DNA from: Lachancea mirantina
Taxonomy: Eukaryota > Ascomycota > Saccharomycetes > Saccharomycetales > Saccharomycetaceae
Direction of reading: 5' to 3'
DNA: 64,000 nucleotides
NCBI GenBank assembly: GCA_900074745.1
Contig: LT598468.1
Coordinates: forward strand, 434,001-498,000
Below, piece after piece: positions 9,458 through 17,506 of this stretch (positions are counted from its first letter, which is position 1; each line of letters starts with the position of its first letter). Both the position numbers and the translations under genes were made by a program. The notes beneath the pieces are model-generated. The model ran no database searches, had not been told where the DNA came from, and saw only the letters and a program-made list of their open reading frames with translations.

Positions 9458-10975
9458 TCATTCCGACACTTCATGCAATGTCATGATATCGTAGCCGTGG
9501 GCAACCACCTTTTTAGCCCACTGTCTGGAAATCACAGATGCCTTCATGAATTTCCTAGATGCATATTTTTTGAAAAATTCATCATGGATAACCGGTTGCA
9601 CCAAATAGTCCATTATCATGTTACAGACGGGTGCCAATTCTTCTCTTGTATAACCGCCGCTGTAGTGCATTAAATTCCCATCCCATTTCCCTTTGCCCAA
9701 CATTTTTCTCGAGAGAAACATTGCCGCTGCGGCACATAGTGAGGGCAAAACCCCAATAAATCTGAAATCCACAATTGAAATCTCTAAAAGATATTTGGCC
9801 AAAGTCCTGGATTGTATATCATAGTCGTCAGCTTTAGAAATTCGTCTCAGGAAATTCATGGGATTCGGATAATTCAAATTAAACTCAAGGGTCTTGAGAA
9901 TAAATTTTTCCCCTTCCCTTATTTCGTCTTCATCGCAGGCTCCGTCTGTTTCGTATGCAAAATGCTTCACACTTGGTGAATAAACTTCTTCGTATTTGGA
10001 TCCAATGAACAAACATGCGGTTCCAACCAATTGTAATTTTTCCAATTGAACAAGTTCTTTACAAAGAAACCTATCCATGACGTTCAACGACAAATAAAGC
10101 GTTTCCGGGAGCAATCCAAACTTGTTGTGTATTTTGACCATCCAGTTCACCAGGATGTCTCTGTTTTGACGTATGTTGCTATGCTTGTAGAGATCATGAC
10201 GGTTCGGCAGCGTCATGATTTCCAATTTGTGCAAATACTCGAAGATATCGTCGACGTATTCGCTGACCATGAACGGGTCATTTACATCTTCCGCATCTAG
10301 ATCTTCCCACTCGTATTCAGTACCTTTTTCGCAAACCTTGAATTTTTTGGGTTCTTCGTGTTCCACCACGGTGGAGATTGGCCTTTTTTTGCTGGCGTCA
10401 GCCACCGTGGCCTGCGGTCCACCCGACAATTCCTGGTCCGTTTCTGACATTTTTGAAGAGTCGATGTCGACGTGTTGCTGTGGATGTGTATGTTCAAATT
10501 TTGCGTCTTTGAGCATGGTTTGCTGTTCCGCGTATTTCAATTCTTCGTCCGAGCTCGACAATGCACGAGCCGCTCTGGAATCCTCGTCGACACTGGTGAA
10601 ATTCGCAGTGAAAGGATCCGCGTTCTCTTTATCATGCTCAGACACAGTTTCCAGCGGTGCCAGACTACCAGAAGACGCTGGCACGAGACTTGTGTGTGAC
10701 AGTTGCGATTGCCGATCTCCAGGAATCGGCTCGGATTGTTGCCGGACTGATTGCGGTAAGAGATTGCCGCCAACTTTGGCATTCTGCAACTTGGATCGTG
10801 CATTGCGAAGTGCTTTACCAAACGATCTGGCACCGGAAATCGTTCCAACCGGTTTTGTCTCTTGCGGCGGGGCACCCAAACCCGAAGTGTTGGTCACGTT
10901 ATTCAGCGCCGCGCGCGTCAATCTCAGAGCCCTCGGTTTCGCATCGTTTGCGTTTTCGTTGTGGCCAAACGACAT
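9458..10975 (-). CDS. CLB2: G2/M B-type cyclin, CLB1/CLB2 ancestor-type
   Basis: 505 aa (Sc Clb2 491, Clb1 471). It activates Cdk1 for entry into mitosis and represses polarised bud growth. A perfect destruction box RAALNNVTN (RxxLxxxxN) lies at 21-29 and a KEN box at 116-118, the two APC/C degrons of Clb2. A long acidic and serine-rich N-terminal region precedes the cyclin box (ILVNWMVKIHNKFGLLPETL and the YLSLNVMDRFL helix) and the C-terminal cyclin domain. Start is the ATG at 10973-10975. It is convergent with the S-phase cyclin, as in Sc YPR119W/YPR120C. A candidate Mcm1 and forkhead pair lies about 450-500 bp upstream. Confidence 0.94.
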   Translation of the reverse strand: MSFGHNENANDAKPRALRLTRAALNNVTNTSGLGAPPQETKPVGTISGARSFGKALRNARSKLQNAKVGGNLLPQSVRQQSEPIPGDRQSQLSHTSLVPASSGSLAPLETVSEHDKENADPFTANFTSVDEDSRAARALSSSDEELKYAEQQTMLKDAKFEHTHPQQHVDIDSSKMSETDQELSGGPQATVADASKKRPISTVVEHEEPKKFKVCEKGTEYEWEDLDAEDVNDPFMVSEYVDDIFEYLHKLEIMTLPNRHDLYKHSNIRQNRDILVNWMVKIHNKFGLLPETLYLSLNVMDRFLCKELVQLEKLQLVGTACLFIGSKYEEVYSPSVKHFAYETDGACDEDEIREGEKFILKTLEFNLNYPNPMNFLRRISKADDYDIQSRTLAKYLLEISIVDFRFIGVLPSLCAAAAMFLSRKMLGKGKWDGNLMHYSGGYTREELAPVCNMIMDYLVQPVIHDEFFKKYASRKFMKASVISRQWAKKVVAHGYDIMTLHEVSE

Positions 10976-11891
10976 TCCAGTTCAAGTCGTCCCGGATAGA
11001 TCACAAAACGTAATGCAACGTGCAATTGGTACAGAAGCCGTTAAAAAAAAAAGCGGGTTTCTTTGTAAATCCTTCTGATCAGACCCACCACGACTTTGTC
11101 TCGAAACCTTGCCAACTAATCCGTCCCTTACCAGCTCTCTATTCCGCTGCGCGCTGAATTGAATGAACTATCTTCCCGATTTCTTCAAGAAATTGTCCGT
11201 TTCCGTTCAATTTTCTTTATAAATCCACACTCCTCAACTGCAACCAAACCGAAATAGCCTGTTTCCCTTTTCCTGATTTGGACGATGGCTAAAACCCTTC
11301 CGACCTTTGTGGTGTTAAGCTTGCGTAGCGAAAAATCTTCAATTATGTTTGTCCATATGTCGATGCTTTTCTGTCGATGTTTACCTTTCGCTGTAAAGAG
11401 CATATGCGTCGCCATTTCCGCATTAGGTTCCTTTAGCTCCTTTTAGACGGGGATTCGAATGCATTTGTTTACTTTTCACCCGAAACGGCTCACAGCCGCC
11501 ACTGCTTGAAGAGTGGTTTAATCTGTCGCTCGCTATGTACGACGTAGCGACGCAGCGACGGAGCGCCGCATGTATCGTGCGCAGAGGGATCTACAAGGAT
11601 TGGCAGCATGGAACCGTGCTCCTAGGTGGAAGTCAAGGATCCCCCGTTATCTCTGGTTGCTCTTGGGTCCGCTTGCCTGCATGCGTCTGCTTCGATGTCG
11701 ACTGTGTAGAGAAGAACGGTGCAAATGACATAAGGAGGACGCTGGACTGACGTCGCGCAGATGCCTAAGCAGCGCAGTGGTGTGCTGCTTGCCCAGGACG
11801 GTGATCTGCGCCTTCGTGGGAATGTGTTGATATGGTTCTGCTCGACAACGACGTTATGACCGATGAGGGATTGGGCGGTCTCAAGAACTCG
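10976..11891. other. CLB2 upstream region
   Basis: About 0.9 kb between CLB2 and tRNA-Lys. It contains the candidate Mcm1/forkhead sites listed separately; two open frames (76 and 71 codons) are not supported as genes. Confidence 0.6.
11415..11472. promoter_or_regulatory. Candidate Mcm1 box plus forkhead site upstream of CLB2
   Basis: CCGCATTAGG at 11418-11427, inside TTTCCGCATTAGGTTC, fits the Mcm1 pattern CC(N)6GG with flanking TTT. TTGTTTAC at 11465-11472 is a Fkh1/Fkh2 core. In Sc, CLB2 is driven in G2/M by Mcm1-Fkh2-Ndd1. The 38-bp spacing is longer than in the classic Sc sites, so this is a candidate only. Confidence 0.4.
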
Positions 11892-11980
11892 TCCTTGTTA
11901 GCTCAGTTGGTAGAGCGTTCGGCTTTTAAGCACGCTTGCAAGGAACCGAAATGTCAGGGGTTCGAGCCCCCTATGAGGAG
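11892..11980 (+). tRNA. tRNA-Lys(UUU) with a 16-nt intron
   Basis: Starts TCCTTGTTAGCTCAG and ends with ATGAGGAG, which closes the acceptor stem. The anticodon arm CGGCTTTTAA is split by an intron at 11930-11945, and exon 2 begins CCGAAATGTC. The mature body is 73 nt, matching yeast tRNA-Lys(UUU). The B box GGTTCGAGCCC is intact. A run of eight T starts at about 11984 and provides the Pol III terminator. Confidence 0.96.
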
Positions 11981-12154
11981 TTCTTTTTTTCGCTTCGAAC
12001 AAAGATAACTCCATGTCATGTTCTGTGGAATATGTCACTGTTGTCACGTGAGGCTACGAAACTGCAGTCACTTTGTTGGAATGTGTCTTCCGAGTCACGT
12101 GACATCTCGAAAGGACACCTTCGATATACAGGCTATTTAGCGATGCAGCCCTCC

Positions 12155-13417
12155 TCAGAACAAACTCGCAAGGTCGAATTTGCCCTCTGCGTCTTTTGTG
12201 AACACTCCAGCTTCAGTGATAATGCCGTCGATGTACTCGTGGGGAGTGACATCGAACGCAGGGTTCCATACCGACACCTGTGGCGGCGCTACGCCCACCC
12301 GTGCGGACACGGGCTTCCCCGAGTCCTGGAGCACCGGTGTGCCCGTCAGGGTGTCGATTAAAGTGCCTGCGACCTGTTGAAATTCCTCGGGTTTGCGCTC
12401 TTCGACAACAATTTCTGCGCCCGTCCGAGCCACCGTATCGACCGTTGTCCGCGGCGCGACCACGTAGAATCTGATACCGAAATGCCTGCACAGTAGCGCG
12501 AGCTGATAAGTGCCGATTTTGTTCGCAGTGTCGCCGTTGCGCACGATCCGGTCCGCGCCCACGAACGCGGCCTTAATTGGTATCTCGCTCGTCGCGATGC
12601 GGTACGCAATGGAACTGTCTGGAATCAGCGTTGCGGGTATTTGATCGTGCACGAGTTCGTACGCCGTCAGACGCGAGCCCTGGTTGTAAGGTCGGGTTTC
12701 CAGAGGGAACACTTGTGCGAGCTTTGCAGCGGCAGCGCCGCCGTTGTCGTTGTTTTTTGCGCGCTTGACACCACCCCTTGACCTCTGCGCCATTTTCGCC
12801 GTTGCGTCGTTCCATAGCGACCGAATAACACCCAGCGCAGTCCCATAGCCAGAAGTCGCGAGCGAGCCTGTATTGCAGATCGTCAAGACTCCAAAATCAC
12901 CGGTAAACCCCTCGACCGCAAGCTCTTGTAGCAAATAACGGGCACCGTTGTCTCCCATTTTCTTGTTGTTGGCCAAGTCCTCGTCCACCAGAGCGCATAC
13001 AAATTCGAAGAGCGCCCTGTGAAGCCCGTCCATGCTGCTCGCATCTTTGACAATTACGCGGATATGGGCCAGTGCATTGGACAAGTTCACAGCTGTGGGC
13101 CTGCTACCACGCAGAAACTCAAGCCTGGCATATAAATTGAGTCGCAACGTCTCAAGGCCTACACTGTCGTAGAACGTTTGCGTCTTCAAAAACACGTCGT
13201 TCCTGAGCAATTGCACTTCCATGAGCACGGACAAAGCACCCACGATGGCAATCGCGGGGGCACCCCTCACTTGCATCTTTTGGATGACTCCGTATCCGTC
13301 GCCGATCGTGTTCACGGGCACATAGCTCGTGACATATGGTAGTAGCAGTTGATCGAGAACTTTGACGGAAACCTCGCGCCAATTTGATCTGTCGAACTGA
13401 ATTGCCTCCAAAGACAT
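12155..13417 (-). CDS. MRI1: MRI1, 5-methylthioribose-1-phosphate isomerase
   Basis: 420 aa (Sc 411). It converts 5-methylthioribose-1-phosphate to 5-methylthioribulose-1-phosphate in the methionine salvage pathway (cytosol). Seen: the substrate-binding MQVRGAPAIAI near residue 50, the catalytic Cys181 in ICNTGSLATSGYGTALG, and the catalytic Asp289 in FVGADRIVRNGDTANKIGT, all diagnostic of the eIF2B-like isomerase family. A basic, glycine- and alanine-rich stretch around 207-232 is an insertion between the two catalytic motifs. The order CLB2-MRI1 matches Sc YPR119W-YPR118W. The 3' half is markedly GC-rich (67% in the line at 12301) while the 5' part is not (48% at 13081). The family is clear; eIF2B subunits, the main alternative, lack this catalytic pair. 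Confidence 0.95.
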   Translation of the reverse strand: MSLEAIQFDRSNWREVSVKVLDQLLLPYVTSYVPVNTIGDGYGVIQKMQVRGAPAIAIVGALSVLMEVQLLRNDVFLKTQTFYDSVGLETLRLNLYARLEFLRGSRPTAVNLSNALAHIRVIVKDASSMDGLHRALFEFVCALVDEDLANNKKMGDNGARYLLQELAVEGFTGDFGVLTICNTGSLATSGYGTALGVIRSLWNDATAKMAQRSRGGVKRAKNNDNGGAAAAKLAQVFPLETRPYNQGSRLTAYELVHDQIPATLIPDSSIAYRIATSEIPIKAAFVGADRIVRNGDTANKIGTYQLALLCRHFGIRFYVVAPRTTVDTVARTGAEIVVEERKPEEFQQVAGTLIDTLTGTPVLQDSGKPVSARVGVAPPQVSVWNPAFDVTPHEYIDGIITEAGVFTKDAEGKFDLASLF

Positions 13418-13545
13418 GACGAGATGTGATTTGTTGGTGAAACAAAGCGGTAAGCAACGAGTTGAACTCGTCTTTTTGAAGCCGTTGACTTAGCGATGAG
13501 ATGTGGAAAATGACTTTCTTTTATCAAATTTTCGCAAAAAAATAG

Positions 13546-13626
13546 TGATACCCGCGAGATTCGAACTCGCGCCTCCGAAGAGACCAGGACCTCGACCTGG
13601 CGCCTTAACCGCTCGGCCAGAGTACC
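13546..13626 (-). tRNA. tRNA-Leu(GAG), intronless, with C at position 33
   Basis: The reverse complement starts GGTACTCTGGCCGAG and ends GGGTATCA, closing the acceptor stem; a long variable arm (TCTCTTCGGAGG) marks a class II tRNA. The anticodon stem CCAGG/CCTGG encloses the seven-base loop TCGAGGT, which puts GAG at 34-36 (plus-strand 13591-13593) and C, not the usual U, at 33. A T7 run directly downstream is the terminator. This matches my memory of the single yeast tRNA-Leu(GAG) gene. Confidence 0.93.
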
Positions 13627-14712
13627 GATATTCCGATGTAATAGAGCATAAATAATTATCATATTTTGGAAGTCATTACTCAAATACTTCACCTACACCC
13701 ACGGTAATCATACCTCGTCACCAAACCGGGATCCTCAAACAATCGTATGCCGCACCTCCAATAGCCGACACGGCATTAAGCGCCACGTTTTTGTCGCCCA
13801 TAATTGGGTATTATTTAGGTTTCTTGATGATAGCGATCTTGATGGTATTCTGTTTCCCTCGTAAGTTGCTGTTGATAATTTAAATAGTGGTGGTTCGCGC
13901 CAATTACAGTTTAATTCTGTGCTTCACACTACCTCGCCAAGATGGAGCGGGCCTTATTGACGACGGTCTACTAAAAATTCGAATTACGTTTCAAGACAAG
14001 TCTACTCTTGGCACAATCCGAATAAAATTAAGAAACAATTTGTCGAAATTTCAAAAAAGTAGATTGGCGCCCAGTACAGAGCGTATCCTACACACTATTG
14101 GGCTTCAAATGCTTGAATTTTTCCCATTGCGCAGCGATTTGAGTCATGTCCAATCCCAATATTATCGAAGGCGAAATACGTTAAAGATGATATGCCAATC
14201 ATGATGCTTCATATACGAGCACAAGTCGGTCAGGTAACCATCGTCTTCGTCTAGCCTTAAGTTTGGTATAGATTGCCACGCCGCAGCCTTCTTGCAAAGC
14301 AATTGATCTACCAGTTGTTAGTAGTTGATAATTCCTTCAATTTGAGAAATGTCACGCGACCGCAATAACTACATACGACAATCATCTGATGACAGTTTGG
14401 AATACGTTTCTAAACGAAAGAGTGGGACCCAATTGGTAGCCCGAAAGGAGCAACACTAGACCTCAGGTTTAGCGACAGTTTGTTCTGAAAAACTCATTAC
14501 TGATTTTGTAGCGAGAATCATTCTCCATTTACATCACTACAAACGAGGTGCTAAAATTTTTAAGAAACGGGCTGCCCTCTGGAAGTCAGTTTTTCGATAT
14601 TCTGCTGAAAGGGGACCAAGCCTTGGATACCCAAAAAGAACCAGTTCTAGTCGCTAGATAGAACCGATTTAAAGGATTTTTGATTGCCTACGTGATCTGT
14701 GGTTTACTTCAA
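13627..14712. other. 1.1-kb region without a recognised gene
   Basis: Between tRNA-Leu and VOA1. The longest frame (13887-14204, plus) begins with GTG rather than ATG and resembles nothing known to me. It includes the VOA1 promoter. I cannot exclude a small noncoding RNA gene. Confidence 0.6.
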
Positions 14713-15477
14713 ATGCTTTGCAGGAGTCTTGTAGCAGTTTTGGTTGTTTTCCTGCGGGTTTCTGCCGCTATAACAAGCTATACGTCGTTCGGCACTAGCA
14801 AGTATCGGGAGGCAGTCTCGAACGGGCAAGCAACGTCGCTGGCGCAGCTGGCAGTGATAAGCGACGCACAGGAGCCTCTCATCGTGTTCCAATTTTTGAA
14901 ATTCGACCTTTTGGGCGCAATCGAGCAACAAAAGTCCCAGGCTGGATTTTTAACCGAACTTCTACATAACACGGCGAATTTTGAGATTTTGGCACAAGAC
15001 GAACTCTTGAAAGTTCCACCAGCTGGCGGTAAACAATTTGTCGTGGCAGAAATACCTGCTGCGCCCTCCGAACTATTATACGGCAACTTCCAAAAAAGCG
15101 ATAACTGCATCGTCTTCCAGTTTACGAACACGGACTACGATTTGGCACGTTTGGATGAATTTGCTGAGATCGCATTTGTGTTTTTGGAAGAAGAATTGTC
15201 CAGCGCCGACAATTTCGTTTTCCAACTTGGTGCCGAGAAATCTTTCAAGGCACAAGCCAGAAACCAAGCTGAGTCCGAAGCCATTGGTGTTTCGGATCCT
15301 GAAGGAGACTCTAAACCCGTATTGAGCTCTCTATGGACGGATGGCCTCATCACCTGTTTGCTGGTCACGGGCCTTCTGATCTGGATTTTGGTCATTGCCA
15401 TTTCCTGGATCACCAGCTTGGAAATCAGTTATGGTGCGTTCCAAAAACCTTCAGATCCAATTAAAAAGACAAACTGA
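14713..15477 (+). CDS. VOA1: VOA1, V-ATPase V0 assembly factor of the ER
   Basis: 254 aa from the first ATG (14713); the frame is open further upstream but only with non-ATG codons. Sc Voa1 (265 aa) binds the V0 sector in the ER with Vma21. Seen: a hydrophobic N-terminal signal sequence (about residues 3-19), a luminal domain, one transmembrane segment (about 212-234), then the strongly conserved tail WITSLEISYGAF ending in KKTN, a canonical KKxx ER-retrieval signal. It is convergent with VMA21, exactly as Sc YGR106C and YGR105W. The luminal half resembles the V-ATPase accessory subunit Ac45 family. Confidence 0.93.
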   Translation: MLCRSLVAVLVVFLRVSAAITSYTSFGTSKYREAVSNGQATSLAQLAVISDAQEPLIVFQFLKFDLLGAIEQQKSQAGFLTELLHNTANFEILAQDELLKVPPAGGKQFVVAEIPAAPSELLYGNFQKSDNCIVFQFTNTDYDLARLDEFAEIAFVFLEEELSSADNFVFQLGAEKSFKAQARNQAESEAIGVSDPEGDSKPVLSSLWTDGLITCLLVTGLLIWILVIAISWITSLEISYGAFQKPSDPIKKTN

Positions 15478-15559
15478 TGTCCTTGAAAATGCCAATGCAC
15501 ACAGTACAAGAAACCGCAAAATTCTTTGCTCCCCACAGCTGATCAAAGTAATTTACAAC

Positions 15560-15604
15560 AATAAAATATATACACGTATATAAATATATATATACATATA
15601 TATA
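15560..15604. repeat. (TA)n-rich stretch between convergent VOA1 and VMA21
   Basis: An almost pure A/T run with TATA and TATATATA blocks lies between the two stop codons, in the shared 3' region. TA-rich efficiency elements are typical of yeast 3'-end formation, so it may serve both genes. Confidence 0.6.
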
Positions 15605-15624
15605 ATTCCAACCTTTCTCTCTTT

Positions 15625-15928
15625 TTAATCCTCTTTTTCAGTCTTAGTTGATTCTTCTGTTGGGATATCTTCGGTGAAGGCCACGATCACATATGCGATG
15701 AGCACCAAATTGGCACTTAAAGCAGCAGTTCCTCCGCTCACCAACGTGTTGTCCGTGAACTGCTGAACAACGAAAAATGTCAGGACGGGAAGAATGACCA
15801 TAGCGGCCGTGAAAAGCATCAGCTTTTTCACAACAGAACTGTATCGAACGATTAGTAACGAAATTAGGGGAATCCGCCAACTGTGGCACAAACACTTCTA
15901 ATACTTACCGAGGTACATCGACAGGCAT
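15625..15928 (-). CDS. VMA21: VMA21, V-ATPase assembly chaperone, spliced (two exons)
   Basis: Exon 1 is 15909-15928 (20 nt, ATG at 15926-15928) and encodes MPVDVP plus part of R7. The intron is 15839-15908: GTAAGT at its 5' end, a TACTAAT branch-point-like element at 15851-15857, and ATACAG at its 3' end. Exon 2 is 15625-15838. The spliced product starts [16 protein letters not shown] and is 77 aa, the same length as Sc Vma21 (MAVDVPR...). It is a small ER membrane protein with two transmembrane segments (about 15-35 and 43-63) that escorts the V0 sector out of the ER. The unspliced frame gives a different N-terminus that does not match the family. The tail ends EKED, lacking the second lysine of the KKED retrieval signal I recall for the Sc protein. 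Confidence 0.92.
15839..15908 (-). other. Spliceosomal intron of VMA21 (70 nt)
   Basis: GTAAGT donor at 15908-15903, TACTAAT at 15857-15851, AG acceptor at 15840-15839. The branch-to-acceptor distance is only about 12 nt. Removing it restores the conserved Vma21 N-terminus in frame. Confidence 0.9.
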
Positions 15929-16577
15929 TGTTCAGTAAGTGTATAGCTTTACTTGTTCTTGCCACGACTTGCGAGGTCTTCTCTTGGTTTACCTTGATAT
16001 TCTGAAAATTGATTAATTGATTTAACTAACCGGGACAGAATGGCGATATTTAAACCAATAAGCTCTAGGGCTCGAGAGGAAGCTTCTATATATACTTCTA
16101 ATATCAGGTAATCTGTTGATTCAACTTTGAAGTAATAGTAGAGCTGGTAATGTCAATTGCCGTATATCTTTCATCATCATGAAATCTTAATTTCAAAATT
16201 TGGTAAAGATATAGCGATGGGCGATGAGCGACGATCTTGGAAATCCGGAATATTTTTCCTTCTGGCTCCTAATGCCCACAATACCGTATTCTTGGTATTC
16301 TCTTGCACAATTGATCGAAAACATTGAGCTCAGTCTGCATAATATGGCCCGTAGCTAACAACTGTTGTAGACGTCGCAGAGATCCCATTGATCCGAGAAC
16401 CCATTGAGTTAAATTGAATTGAGGTGATTGGTTATCCTCTGCATCAAGGATCGAGTGATTTGGCCTTTCATTCCCGCCATCAATCCATGTCATAAGACGA
16501 TTTTCACAGTATTGAAATTTTATATACCATACTAGTTACTCAATCACTCAATTCAAGATCATTGAAAGTGCCCTAAA
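15929..16577. other. Divergent region upstream of VMA21 and SRB5
   Basis: Shared promoter region of VMA21 (minus) and SRB5 (plus); a TATATATA element is near 16087-16094. No gene seen. Confidence 0.6.
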
Positions 16578-17390
16578 ATGGTTCAACAACTCAGTTTGTT
16601 CTCTGTAATAGATGATGGGTCATACGATCTGTGCATTTCGACGCTTTCAGCACTTTCTGGCTTGCCTCCAATCATTTTCAGCAATTTCAGCATGGTATCG
16701 ATGCCCAATCAATCTTATGACATCGAACGTGTAAATTCTAAAAACCAATTAATAGAGCAATGCAGAATCAAAGCTTGTTGCCCTGTACCACTGGATCGAT
16801 TGCTAGCAAACGATGTACCTAAAGATTACAAAGCCATGAAGAAGCTTCAAGAAGATGATATCAGTGGGTTCGATATGCCATATTTCCAAAATTTACTTGC
16901 CAAAGCTCAAGATCCCGATGCCATGCTAACCGACGACTCAGATGAATCCCAAGTAAGTTGGACTTTGAGCATTTCGGATATTCCTTCGGCGGGGAACAAT
17001 AGAAAAGTGTCCATGCAGACAATAACGGAATCGACAGTAGCATCCATCGGTGGAACTTCAACGTCGATATTGTCATTTCTGACCCAATTAGGCTACGTTC
17101 AAGATTTCCAGCATCTTACCGCTGGTGTAAAATATAACATGTCGCATGGTGTGGTTCTGGAACTCTCAAAAGTATGGAAAATTCACGACGGCAAGACCAC
17201 TCAGATAACTAAAGGCGGATATTTGGTAAAGGCTTACGTTAATGTACAAAAGGGTACCGACATAAAACGAATAAATCGAGGTGTTCAATCACTGTGTGCT
17301 CTTCAGAAAGAACTCAACGGTTACATCGATCTTGAAGTTCCGGATCGAAAAGCTATGGACTCTCGCATAGATAACCTTGATACGCTTTAA
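16578..17390 (+). CDS. SRB5: SRB5 (MED18), Mediator head subunit
   Basis: 270 aa (Sc 307). Med18 folds as a beta-barrel with Med20 (Srb2) at the edge of the Mediator head and helps initiation by RNA polymerase II. The N-terminus MVQQLSLFSVIDD is almost the same as Sc Srb5 (MVQQLSLFGSI), and the conserved VNSKNQLIEQCRIK and FLTQLGYVQDFQ segments are present. Start is the ATG at 16578 (context TAAAATGG). It lies between VMA21 and NOP7, as in Sc YGR105W-YGR104C-YGR103W, which settles the identity of an otherwise fast-evolving protein. It is shorter than Sc in the central acidic linker. Confidence 0.93.
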   Translation: MVQQLSLFSVIDDGSYDLCISTLSALSGLPPIIFSNFSMVSMPNQSYDIERVNSKNQLIEQCRIKACCPVPLDRLLANDVPKDYKAMKKLQEDDISGFDMPYFQNLLAKAQDPDAMLTDDSDESQVSWTLSISDIPSAGNNRKVSMQTITESTVASIGGTSTSILSFLTQLGYVQDFQHLTAGVKYNMSHGVVLELSKVWKIHDGKTTQITKGGYLVKAYVNVQKGTDIKRINRGVQSLCALQKELNGYIDLEVPDRKAMDSRIDNLDTL

Positions 17391-17506
17391 GGTGGGCCAA
17401 ATGCTGTTAAAAAAATAAATGGAAATTTCTTCCGTATATGACCTATATACAGCTGTTCCTTACTAATATACATCCAAATTGTGTAATGAGCGCTATAATC
17501 AAAAAT

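Noticed and set aside
10215-11078. Long antisense frame opposite CLB2 (287 codons)
   Set aside because: It mirrors the serine-rich N-terminal region of CLB2 in the opposite frame and has no protein-family likeness; CLB2 itself is certain.
11185-11415. 76-codon minus-strand frame in the CLB2 upstream region
   Set aside because: Lies inside the expected promoter and resembles no known protein.
13887-14204. 105-codon frame between tRNA-Leu and VOA1
   Set aside because: Starts with GTG, no ATG near the start, nothing recognisable in the sequence.
11480-14700. Possible solo LTRs beside the tRNA genes
   Set aside because: tRNA genes attract such insertions in yeast, but I found no pair of TG...CA ends with a 5-bp target duplication here or at the two tRNA-Tyr genes.
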